Source of the DNA: Phytophthora quininea
Taxonomy: Eukaryota; Oomycota; Peronosporomycetes; Peronosporales; Peronosporaceae
Assembly: GCA_011947345.1 (NCBI GenBank)
Contig: JAAVTG010000218.1
Span: 1 to 64,000, forward strand
Direction of reading: 5' to 3'
DNA length: 64,000 bases
The notes beneath the pieces are model-generated. The model had not been told where the DNA came from and did no database searches. It worked only from the letters and a program-made list of their open reading frames with translations. Below are positions 11,827-21,899 of this stretch, one piece after another (positions within the stretch are counted from its first letter, which is position 1; the number at the start of each line of letters is the position of its first letter). The translations under genes were made by a program, and so were the position numbers.

Positions 11827-12217
11827 GCTATACTACCAATAATCTCGAGGACGGCATGCAGAACGACCAACTTCGTTTTTCTTGGGTGGGGAGGGCGGCA
11901 CGGGAAAAGTCGGGTTCTGGAAGCTGTTGAGACGTTATGCCAGAGTTGGGATCGTGCCGATTGTCTTGTGAAAACCGCTTTAACAGGAAAAGCCGCAACA
12001 TTGATTAACGGGAGAACCCTCGCTAGTTTTCTGCTCCAGCTAAAAGTAAGCGCCGACCATCATCGATTTACCTCGATATTCTCGTCATCGATGAGGTTTC
12101 AATGATGAAAAAGGCCGAGCTCGCCAGATTGGACAAGTATTTACGCATTGCAAAAAGCTTAAACACATTCCGTTCGGTGGCATTCATGTTATTCTCGTCG
12201 GAGATTTTCTACAGCTA
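11827..12217 (+). pseudogene. Helitron PIF1-type helicase, N-terminal half
   Basis: The Walker A region (GGEGGTGK, about 11885-11910) and, in another frame, Walker B (ILVIDEVSMM, about 12080-12110) are readable. They are followed by the stretch leading to GDFLQL, where the nested LTR element begins. Two of the frame changes fall at A-runs (GGGAAAAGTC near 11903; GCAAAAAGC near 12150), which fits either decay or sequencing indels. The frame resumes after the insertion at 14784 with PPVGG, which completes the conserved GDFLQLPPVGG motif. Confidence 0.8.
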
Positions 12218-12476
12218 TGTAGTAGGTCGAGGATTCCAAAGACACATTGAACACCAACGTGGGAGCTGGAACTCCCAAAGCACCAACATGTACTATGATA
12301 GCTGCTTAGGTCTCTTGCGGGTAAATCCCAAACTGTGGACGAGAGTCTCCTCGAGGCCTCCCGTACCACAAACTCTTTCCCCGTCATCGCGTCTTACCTG
12401 CCCATCTGGGCAGTCCAGGAAGACGACAGGCGAAGCTTGAGCAACTGGGCGCGGCAATGAGCCGCATCCCACTACA
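12218..12476. repeat. LTR 1 of nested element
   Basis: This is a 259-bp long terminal repeat (TG...CA). It starts directly after target duplication AGCTA. Confidence 0.88.
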
Positions 12477-13368
12477 CTGCCCACCAAAGCTTCGCATGGC
12501 GATATCGTGACCTCTGCGAGTCGTTTTCAGCGCCGTTGCCTTCGTGGATTGGTCTGCTTGCTCCAATAGCCGTTTAGCTCAGCATTCGTACTCCAGCGCA
12601 TTCCCGGTGTTGATCCCGTCGCCCTCCGGGAGCTGCACGGCGATCTCGAACACCATCAGGGAATCACCATTCAAGTACACTGTCAACACGACCTTGATCT
12701 AGCTCACCAACCACTTGCACCGCACATACACTCTCTTGCCACGTTCACCTTCACCCGAGTTGCTATCCCCAGCACATCCTCATGCTGCTAGCAGAGCTCG
12801 ATCACTTGAGTAGGAGTAGGATACGCCTAGCTTTCTTGCAATGTTCGCTCGTGCTATTGCCAACTCGACATCAGCACGTATGAACCAACCTCCTCGGGCC
12901 AGCCACGTTTGACTCGCACACGCCTCCACGGCATGTGCTCGGCGCATCCCTCCACGGCGTCATCTTACGACTACCAACCACCTCGGGCCAGCAATCTTTG
13001 GATAGCATACGCCTCCAGGGCGCCGCCAGCCACCTCGAGCCAGCTTGCCCTCACCACGAGCGGCCCAACCTCCTCAGGCAGGCTACGCGGAACTTGGCGC
13101 TGCCACACGCGCACCAGCCACCTAGGCTGCACGTACTCGGCACACATCGCCAGGGCACGGCGTTGTCCTTGCGCCTCACGCTCGCCGTCCCTTCCTCACT
13201 TGCTTGTCCAGCCGCCGGGTCTCTCATTTGCCCGCGCTGGTCGGCTCGACGCTCTGGGGCCGAAGGCACCAGTGCTATTGCATGCCAACAAGTTAGTAAG
13301 GTAACTCACAGCAAAGAGAAACTATACTCGTTGCTTAGCACCCTCTCCCCAGGCACTAAAGTTAACTT

Positions 13369-13627
13369 TGTAGTAGGTCGAGGATTCCAAAGACACATTG
13401 AACACCAACGTGGGAGCTGGAACTCCCAAAGCACCAACATGTACTATGATAGCTGCTTAGGTCTCTTGCGGGTAAATCCCAAACTGTGGACGAGAGTCTC
13501 CTCGAGGCCTCCCGTACCACAAACTCTTTCCCCGTCATCGCGTCTTACCTGCCCATCTGGGCAGTCCAGGAAGACGACAGGCGAAGCTTGAGCAACTGGG
13601 CGCGGCAATGAGCCGCATCCCACTACA
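13369..13627. repeat. LTR 2 (central) of nested element
   Basis: This is the central copy, 1151 bp from LTR 1 and apparently identical to it. It has no target duplication, as expected for an internal LTR of a tandem dimer. Confidence 0.88.
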
Positions 13628-14519
13628 CTGCCCACCAAAGCTTCGCATGGCGATATCGTGACCTCTGCGAGTCGTTTTCAGCGCCGTTGCCTTCGTGGAT
13701 TGGTCTGCTTGCTCCAATAGCCGTTTAGCTCAGCATTCGTACTCCAGCGCATTCCCGGTGTTGATCCCGTCGCCCTCCGGGAGCTGCACGGCGATCTCGA
13801 ACACCATCAGGGAATCACCATTCAAGTACACTGTCAACACGACCTTGATCTAGCTCACCAACCACTTGCACCGCACATACACTCTCTTGCCACGTTCACC
13901 TTCACCCGAGTTGCTATCCCCAGCACATCCTCATGCTGCTAGCAGAGCTCGATCACTTGAGTAGGAGTAGGATACGCCTAGCTTTCTTGCAATGTTCGCT
14001 CGTGCTATTGCCAACTCGACATCAGCACGTATGAACCAACCTCCTCGGGCCAGCCACGTTTGACTCGCACACGCCTCCACGGCATGTGCTCGGCGCATCC
14101 CTCCACGGCGTCATCTTACGACTACCAACCACCTCGGGCCAGCAATCTTTGGATAGCATACGCCTCCAGGGCGCCGCCAGCCACCTCGAGCCAGCTTGCC
14201 CTCACCACGAGCGGCCCAACCTCCTCAGGCAGGCTACGCGGAACTTGGCGCTGCCACACGCGCACCAGCCACCTAGGCTGCACGTACTCGGCACACATCG
14301 CCAGGGCACGGCGTTGTCCTTGCGCCTCACGCTCGCCGTCCCTTCCTCACTTGCTTGTCCAGCCGCCGGGTCTCTCATTTGCCCGCGCTGGTCGGCTCGA
14401 CGCTCTGGGGCCGAAGGCACCAGTGCTATTGCATGCCAACAAGTTAGTAAGGTAACTCACAGCAAAGAGAAACTATACTCGTTGCTTAGCACCCTCTCCC
14501 CAGGCACTAAAGTTAACTT

Positions 14520-14778
14520 TGTAGTAGGTCGAGGATTCCAAAGACACATTGAACACCAACGTGGGAGCTGGAACTCCCAAAGCACCAACATGTACTATGA
14601 TAGCTGCTTAGGTCTCTTGCGGGTAAATCCCAAACTGTGGACGAGAGTCTCCTCGAGGCCTCCCGTACCACAAACTCTTTCCCCGTCATCGCGTCTTACC
14701 TGCCCATCTGGGCAGTCCAGGAAGACGACAGGCGAAGCTTGAGCAACTGGGCGCGGCAATGAGCCGCATCCCACTACA
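14520..14778. repeat. LTR 3 of nested element
   Basis: This is the third copy, 1151 bp from LTR 2. It ends directly before target duplication AGCTA. Confidence 0.88.
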
Positions 14779-14783
14779 AGCTA

Positions 14784-15898
14784 CCACCAGTCGGAGGGAG
14801 CCCTCTCTATAAACCCCCAAACGGAAAAGGCCATTGTGATGCAAATGAGCTTGCCAGGTATCAATTGTGGCGGTCTTTTGACAGTGTGATCATCTTGGAG
14901 GAATCTGTTCGCTTTAGAGCAGACCCTGAGTGGGGCCGCGGCTGCCAGTTCGCTCGAAAAGGAACTTGGCTACCCGAATTCGTCGATCTTATCAACTCTC
15001 GAATCACGAGCACACAAAACGCTTTCGAGGAGTGGAAAATAGGTGACTCTATCCCTTATTTCATCACTCCAGACAATACTACCCGACTAGCAATCAATAA
15101 CTTATTTGTTGCGACAGCGGCAAAGGTGCTACCGCAGGAGAGTATCCGGTGCGTGTTACCGCTAATTTCAGTGGCAAACTGGACAAGCTCGGGGCCTCTG
15201 AAGTTCGGCAAATTATGGCCCTACCCGACACGAAGTTTGGTCGGATGGCCCCTTACCTAGATCTTATAGTTGGCATGCCCATACAAATAACACAAAACAT
15301 TCGGGCTGCAAAGATGGTTGCAAACGGAACTCTCGGTACACTGGAAAAAATACTCTATCAGCAAGGTTCCAAGTTCTATTATGCCTACGATAGTGTGGAA
15401 GATGTGACAGTAAAGATTCCTAGCGTGCCTCCATTGGCGTTGATTGTGCGAATTCGGCGAGGTGCAACAGCAACGGCAATGCGCGGTTGCTCGGATTCAG
15501 ATTTATTTCCGCTCTTTCCAGATGCTCGTCCATATAGTGCGTGTGATATTTCACTTGCACCGACCGCTTCAGGAAACCCGCGAACTCTTTCCGTCCGAGT
15601 GGAGCAGTTTCCCTTGGTTTGTGCTGTTTCGTCGACGGTGTACAAAGTACAAGGTGATACGCTTGACAAGATGGTCGTGACTGAATGGAAGTCTGAAAAT
15701 CGACTTGCAAACAAGCGTGAACAGCCCTACTTGTTCGTTTCGAGGGTAACATCGAGGTATGCGTTTCAGACGCTTTGTCCGCTAATAGAAGCCATCACAA
15801 AGTGGGCGAGGCCATCGCAGGAGGCTCTTGATGAGGAGGACCGGCTATTAAAGCTCTGTAACAACACGCTACAGTCATTAGGAAAAATTATCAACTAA
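14784..15898 (+). pseudogene. Helitron PIF1-type helicase, C-terminal half
   Basis: It resumes the helicase after the LTR insertion with PPVGGSPLY. Later motifs are ILEESVRFRADPEW, then in the next frame VGMPIQITQNI with VANGTLGTL, CAVSSTVYKVQGDTL and YLFVSRVTSR. These correspond to the late helicase motifs of PIF1/Helitron helicases, which unwind DNA during rolling-circle transposition. One frame change near 15150 breaks it. The stop at 15896-15898 probably ends the original protein. Confidence 0.85.
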
Positions 15899-16742
15899 GT
15901 CGTGGCACAGTTTATCACAGCACTTTATTTTTAATATTGCACTTGTCATGTCAAAATAGGAACAAGCTGTCATACGCTGTGCATTGCAGCTTTGGTTAGC
16001 AGGAGCAAGAGCTGATACAATCCAAGTTGCTCTCCTGTAGTAAGAAGCTCCTCCTGTTCACGCACATGATCGGGCCTGAAAGCGTTGAGGTCGACGATTA
16101 AATACTGATGATGAAGTTCGTTTACGTTACAACCGTGTTACACGTGTGGTGTCAGCCTCGAGCTGTCTTCTGAAGGCAATTTCTGCCAGGAAAGACTTCA
16201 CAAATTTCACGAATTAGGTAGCAGTATGGCACGATATTTGCAATGCTGGGCTAGGTTCACCAAGTTTGCTCGAATCAGCGACGCATTTCTCTTCGACTTT
16301 TAGATGTAGTTGCACCCCCATGGACATCACGATCTCCATAAACCCACCGCCAGGCAGGTCTCATGCCCCTCGGTCTAAGTCTCCAATGGATCTACCCGCC
16401 CAAGTGGTAATGCTTCATTTCTCAAATGTCGCCATACCTCTCAAAGTGCACACACGATTTCAGCCCTCCTACAGCGCCAACACACAGAACTACCGAGCAT
16501 TTCAGTCCGACAAGTGTCACCTTGCCGTCGCGCACATCTTCTTCACCGCCGTACGAAGTCGATTTCGCCAGAGTGGAGAACTTAGTGGACGTCCCAGGAC
16601 TTTGCACACGTTAAATAGAGATTTGGTTGTTGCATTGGCAAGATTAAACTACGCAAAAAGAGAAGAAAAACACACACACATCTTGAGAGACGGTTCACCC
16701 TTGCAGTTCTCGTCAATCAAACCGGCATCTTGCTGGAGCAGC
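15899..16742. other. Non-coding stretch inside candidate Helitron
   Basis: This is the 3' flank of the replicase and the 3' flank of the minus-strand gene that follows. An open frame at 16266-16781 on the + strand has no family signal. Confidence 0.35.
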
Positions 16743-17620
16743 TCACGCACGCGGCGTCCTTGGTCTCCCGAAGAAGAATGAGTGATAGCGGTTCATGTGA
16801 CGGTGCAATGACATCGTGCCACTAGCGACGAAGGGGCAGTTGCGGACGTAGCATAACAGACCGTCAACCATTTCAAGATCATCGATGACAGCGACGAGAA
16901 GAGGAAGGTCGACGTCGATAGCCCGATTGTAGAACGGTGAGTCCAGGCGCCCGTGGATGAAAAGATTGTTGGTGGTGTAACCAGCAGGGGCGTAGATGAA
17001 GTCCCCTCGGAAGAGCATCATGTCTCCTTTGTTGAGCCGTATGGTATCCGCATTGGAGCGAACAGCAACCAGTCGGTTCCACCCATAACCGTAAATGACC
17101 ATGTCATCCTGAGTGGCCGCCAAAAGCGACGCGGGAACTGACCTCGTGTCCGCAGCGTGGGTGTGGGGCAAAGGTGGGGGTAATCACGACGAACAGGCTG
17201 GTCTTGGGCCCCCGCCAAGGTTCTGAGCAGCCTCCACTCCGACGCTGTTGACTCCGGGAAAAAGGTCTCGTAATGGCGGCGGAACTGGTTTGTCAGTATG
17301 CGATTGACTGGTTGTGGCAGCAATGCACTCGGCCGATAGGTGTCAAGGGCTTCGCCATTCCAGGTGCCATTGCTCCACGATAACGTGTTGCCGCGCGCAA
17401 GTCTCAGCATGAAGTTGATGGTCGCATCATCGACAGCCTTGTAAAGGACAAGATATCCTTCCTGAGCCAGAACTTGACGTGCATTCATGGCATTCATGAT
17501 GGATTCGTTGCACTTCCTCGCTTCGCCAGAGCTTGGCCACCAGGTCTTGTTCAGGGTTGCTTGTTTGGCTTGAGCAGCAGATTTGAAAATAACTGCATAT
17601 TGGCCAATTAAGGGCGTCAT
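16743..17620 (-). pseudogene. Oxygenase-like (double-stranded beta-helix) protein with C2H2 finger, one frameshift
   Basis: The N-terminal part (from 17620) reads to about 17170, then the frame changes and the protein continues to 16743. Seen motifs are VRRDYPH, then in the second frame DDMVIYGYGWNR, LNKGDMMLFRGDFIYAPAGY and LFIHGRLD. The GD-LFRGD-xHAxAxY-type strand pair resembles the cupin or 2OG-Fe(II) oxygenase core of a protein family common near oomycete repeats. Metal ligands cannot be assigned with certainty. The C-terminus has C-x4-C-x12-H-x4-H (CYVRNC...HMNRYH), a zinc finger. It is encoded against the replicase, within the candidate Helitron. Confidence 0.5.
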
Positions 17621-18465
17621 AAATCACCGATGGGGCAGCACAGCACTACCAGGACGGCATTCAGTGGAGACGGTGTGCGAAATATGCTAGCAACAACGGG
17701 AGCAGAAGGATCCTCGTTCTTTTCCCAAGGCTGTTGAAGTTACGAGTGTTGTGTACACACAATGCAAGCTCACAGCGCTATCATCGCTTCGAAGAAACCT
17801 ACCAGGCCTCGCAATAGCTAGCAACTAGAACAATTACTACAATTGCAAGTCAGGTGATGGTGCGGCCACACATCACATAAGCATTATGTAGCCGTAGCAT
17901 TTCCGATCACAAAATGAACGTGACGTGGTGCTGCTCATCTCAAATTGGCCTGAGAGTTTACATTTACATCGAGGGACACGTTTGGACCACTTTGGGCTAA
18001 TAATTGGAACAAATCAAAATGATACATCAAGGTAGCGATGACTTCACGTTGGTCTCCGATCTTCTGAAGTGAACTGTCAGTTCGATGCATACCCCGACAG
18101 TGTCCTCAGTTGGCACGTATAAGGACTATTCGAATCTTTGTGCACGTGAATGTGTACGTGAATGCGTGGAGTGGCTTACAAATCGGATACTAAGGACACA
18201 GCACGAGTTACACAACACAAGTAAAGCGACTGCCGTGTTTCCCGGGTCCCACAACTACTACATGCTAAAACAAATATCGAAAGACTTGGTGGAAGGCCAT
18301 AGCCATTTTACTTGATTTTTACTATGCGAGTGCGGTTATGAAAACACAATCTGTTGTTTCCTTTGGGGCATCTCCAGTATACAGTACTGTATTTATGAGC
18401 ATCTTTGTAGTTGGAGCATTGATCGGTGCCAAAGCGGATCTTGCCGTCATAAATCAATTGGCAGC
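17621..18465. other. Intergenic stretch before cassette copy 2
   Basis: I see no supported gene. Small open frames on the + strand at 18085-18583 have no family signal. Confidence 0.35.
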
Positions 18466-19163
18466 ATGGCGGGCAAAGGGCGCCTGGGCAAGACTGGGGC
18501 TGCTACCGCGCCAGCAAAGCAACGTGGCTCCGATGCAGGCGACGTGGGCACCTCCAATCCGTCCGAACTTCCGGCACGCTTGACTCCGTACCAGCTCATG
18601 CGGCAGATTCTTGCTGGTGAAGCCTTCTTGCAACCACGAGTGATATCGACTGTTGAAGGTCAAGGGAATTGATAAACTGTGGATTCATGTCTGTGGGCTT
18701 GTGTGTATTTTAATTTAACTGGAGTTTGCTCGTGTAGATCTGCAAGCTTTTCTCAAGAAGACTCCACATGACGAAAAAGTAGTCATCAAGATGAAGCTGG
18801 TGTGGGTTTCGGAGCACAAGCACCGTGAGTTGCGATTTGTGCACCTTCACTTTGTCGACGCAGACTCGCCGGAACCACTCGAAGACCTGCTGAAGGTAAT
18901 GTGTGCTGCCAGCGTTTTGCCAGACGTCCTATACTGATGTTGCTATTGCGTACAAGCAGGCGTTTCACGACGACTATGCTGCCAATGCCCGGGACGTTGA
19001 CACCTTGCTCTTCACGGCTACTGCGTGGAATGTGGAGTTGGGTGACGAGCATCTACCGCCTGCAGGAGCGATCGTCCAGATTCGTTCATACTCCAACCTT
19101 GGGGTTTTCCGCGACGTTCAATGCCAAGCGACGATCCGACTGGCCAATCTGGAGTGGAGCTAA
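18466..19163 (+). CDS. OB-fold-like small protein, cassette copy 2 (three exons, intact)
   Basis: Exons 18466-18658, 18738-18895 and 18960-19163 join in frame to a protein of 184 residues. Introns are 18659-18737 and 18896-18959 (GT-AG). The N-terminus is basic and Gly/Ala rich (MAGKGRLGKTG), followed by a helix (TPYQLMRQIL). From about residue 65 come alternating strands: VVIKMKLVWVSE, FVHLHFVDADS, then LLFTATAWNVE, GAIVQIRSYSN, VQCQATIRL. The order strand-strand-strand, TAWN, G-x-I-x-x-I recalls OB folds of RPA- or POT1-type single-strand DNA-binding proteins; this is pattern recognition, not proof. If it is within a Helitron, an RPA-like accessory role would fit, since plant Helitrons carry RPA-like genes. 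Confidence 0.6.
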
Positions 19164-19343
19164 GTGTGTTGCAGACGCTTGCATAGGGAGATGAGCAAAA
19201 TTCGAACGATAATGCATCTATCATTGCGTGCCCTCCCGTTTGCTTTTCATTGTTCATTTTGCGGGGAAGTATCAAGGTAGCGTCCGTGTAGAGCAGCAAG
19301 TGAAAATGTGTTGTGCTGTCCCTGACGTTGTGTTTGACCACAG

Positions 19344-20066
19344 ATGCCGAAAAACACGGCTCGCGAAACTACAGCGCGCAAGAACAGCTGTGTCTTATTA
19401 CGGAGGTTACCCGCGTCTTGCCATTGCGGGAGTTTGAGTGGCAAGTGGTTGCGAAGGAATTTAACGCACAGCAACCCAATAATCGGGGTCGAGACAGCGG
19501 CAGCTTAAAGCGCAAGTTTGCGGGTCTGTGTCGAATGGAGAAGCGTACCAATGATGTGAAGCTGACCCAGTTGCGGCTGCTGGCGAACCGGGTGAAGCAA
19601 CGACTTGACGAACGGGCTTCGCATTTGCCGCCAGCAACGTACAGTAGTCACTCAACGCTTGAATAGTGCAGACGCGGGTGCAGCGGTGAATGAACTCGTG
19701 GATAACCACCGCGACCAGCGTCGAGGGAGTGGCATTATCATTGGTGGGGGCAAAAACACCACTGAGTCGAGCTCGCTAAGCAACTGTACCGTCGCTAGCT
19801 CTGGCGAAAGCGTTGATGCAAGATCCGACGCCCTTCCGCGTGAGCAAAGCGAGACTCCGACTACTGGGCCAAGATGCACGTGTGGATTCGACTGTGGGCT
19901 GTTTGTCCACCACCTGGGGCAATTTCAGGACACTCTGCTTCGTGAAATGAAGGCGCAGCATCTATTGGAGCGGGAAGAGAGAAAAAAACAGCTGAAACTA
20001 GATCAGCGTGCTGCTCGACGTTACAAGGAGCTACTTGAAGCTTCTATCGCGTCTGTAAAGTCATAG
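19344..20066 (+). pseudogene. SANT/Myb-like DUF6818-type protein, cassette copy 2 (frameshifted)
   Basis: This is homologous to the gene at 3304. It has NYSAQEQLCLITEV, LPLREFEWQVVAKEFN and SLKRKFAGLC in the DNA-binding-like domain, then a charged coiled coil (LLEREERKKQLKLDQRAARR) at the end. The ATG at 19344 follows an AG directly; a 67-nt leader intron (19277-19343) matches copy 1. The frame must shift just after the start (after about 7 codons) and again near 19640. Either decay or two sequencing indels would explain this. It lies 180 bp after the OB-like gene. Confidence 0.6.
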
Positions 20067-20600
20067 CTTAGCGACAACAAAAGAACTAATAAACGCTACG
20101 GACCGTGTAGCATGGTAGAGAAAACACGTTAAATTCCTTACAAAAAGTTGTGACGCTCGCCATTGAGCGACTTGAGTTCCTTAAACAAGTCGCTCCGAAG
20201 GGCAGTTGGCACTTCGCGCAATGTATCCTAATGCCCACACCTCCTGACTTGAACTTGCTCGGCGAGACTCTACTGTGTCCTAACTGATGAAAATGAGGAC
20301 AGTAGCTGACTTGAACTTCCATGGAGCCGTAATAGAGCAGCGTAGTGCTCTCGATGCCTGACATCACTCGATAATTTACCCTGGAGCCGAGAGCAGAGCC
20401 TACTACGACACGGGTGCAACGTTTGTGGTGTGAATATTTGGTTGTGAGGCTGAAATGTTCAGGTGGTAACATTTGACGCCCTGTATTCGTATCAATGCAC
20501 GTGTATTGACGTCAGCAACCAGGACAGCGTAAGTACAATGCTTTACGTTTGCTAAGAACGTTGTCTAATCGACATGCCTTGCTGTAGCCGTGACGCTTTG

Positions 20601-20911
20601 ATGAGTGGTCGTGGCAAAGGTGGTAAAGGTCTTGGACAGGAGGCGCCAAGCGCCACCGTCGCATTTTACGTGACAGCATCCAAGGGACCTCAACAGCTTC
20701 TATCCGACGTCTTTCCCGCCGTGGAGGTGTCGTCAGAATGTCTGGGCTGATCCATGAGTATACCCGGCAAGTGCTGAAGGTTTTCCTGAAGGAACTTATT
20801 CAAGATGCCGTTGTCTACGCGCAGCACGCCAATCGAAAAACAATCAAGACTATGGACGTCATCTACGCGCTTAAGCGCCAAGGCCGCACCTTGTATGGAT
20901 TCAGCAAGTGA
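20601..20911 (+). pseudogene. Divergent histone H4, cassette copy 2 (one-base deletion)
   Basis: ATG 20601 opens the H4 tail [12 protein letters not shown]. One base is missing at about 20637, where a lysine codon is expected, and the remaining H4 fold continues in the next frame to TGA at 20909-20911 (ends RTLYGFSK). Residue 20 is arginine instead of lysine. It shares variant-specific changes with the copy at 4430 ([21 protein letters not shown]). With the deletion it would not give H4; an assembly error at one base would make it intact. The 530 bp upstream holds no gene and is presumably its promoter. Confidence 0.8.
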
Positions 20912-21899
20912 ATCTAGGATGTTAGCTGTTGTATTCTGGCAAAAGCTAAGAGAAAATTGTTTAGCGCACTACATGAATTCAAAATCGCGTGATTAAATTG
21001 CATTCAATAATTGCCGTCGTTGCCAGATGGAATATAGCTAGCTGTGCTGCCGACTCCGCTGCTGCTGCTGGAGGATGACGAGGCAGTACTCTCATGAACG
21101 ATAGTGTGAATTTTTGTCAATGCTGTACTAAACGAACTGCGGATCCCCCGGGTGGGAGCCCGGGTAAGCAGTAATTGTGCTTCGTAATAAGGCAGTACGC
21201 TGTGCGTATGTCCGTCCGCGGCGATATGTAATTTTTCCGCCCTTTTGCCTGCATCCTACCTATCGTCATTAAATTATATATTGCGTGCGTGGGGAACTGT
21301 CTAGAACGTCATGGAACCTACGGTAGCGACTTCGTACTTTAGCGGGAGGCGGTTCCAGGCCGAATTCGAACTCACTTTTCAAGAACAAGCGGCCGGGCCA
21401 AGCGAGCGAGGAGTGCGGCGATTCCCGGGACGGGCAGCGAGTGGACAGCGGCAGCAGTGTTGCGCACGTACAGACCATGCCTTATGAATTGAACCTGTGC
21501 TCCCTATTGACGTAGACGTTTATAGAACACTGAAATAATATATTTTCGAAAAATAAAAATACGAAAACACAGTTGTCATGTAAATGTAGTGAATTTTTGT
21601 AGGGTGCGTTATGACATCAAGTTTTAACCGTTGTCGTCGGTATTATACTATTTTCTACGTGTCGTTTCCGGAGATTGGTACAACTACACTAGATTGGCTG
21701 CGATTCAGGCTGGGAATATATGGTTCACAGTCCAGGTTTTTGCATTGATTTGTAGGTCCACCTCATCTACTGTATTCGCTGTACTGGACGATGTGTCTCG
21801 AATGTTGAGTGGATGTAAGGTTACCCGAATTTCTACCCAGATTACACGCCAATAATTAATCCGTTGGGTCTTTCCGTTCCTCATCCCGAGGTATTCCCA
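20912..21899. other. Intergenic region after cassette copy 2
   Basis: It contains the hairpin at 21147-21164. I see no gene. Confidence 0.35.
21147..21164. repeat. CCCGGG-loop-CCCGGG hairpin, copy 2
   Basis: Two CCCGGG arms are separated by 6 nt, about 235 bp after the H4 stop. Flanks match those of the hairpin at 6307-6327. Confidence 0.5.

Larger units (their letters stand above)
12218..14778. mobile_element. Non-autonomous LTR element in LTR-int-LTR-int-LTR form
   Basis: It begins TGTAGTAGG and ends CCCACTACA (TG...CA with a 6-bp terminal inverted repeat). It is flanked by AGCTA on both sides (12213-12217 and 14779-14783), a 5-bp target duplication. It contains three apparently identical LTRs of 259 bp and two apparently identical internal parts of 892 bp, with an exact period of 1151 bp. 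The internal part has no protease, RT or integrase, so this is TRIM-like. Short open frames inside repeat in each unit and look accidental. Priming site and polypurine tract are not clear, so orientation is undetermined. Equal LTRs imply a recent insertion. Confidence 0.9.

Noticed and set aside
12909..14742. Repeated open frames of 131 and 218 codons inside the LTR element
   Set aside because: They repeat exactly with the 1151-bp unit, have biased composition and no domain; they are accidental frames in repeat DNA.
18466..18658. Histone H2A.Z-like tail (MAGKGRLGKTG)
   Set aside because: Only the first ten residues resemble a histone tail; the rest has no histone fold and joins the OB-like exons in frame.
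19461..19961. Minus-strand frames opposite the DUF6818 gene
   Set aside because: They are shadows of the plus-strand coding sequence and lack any domain.
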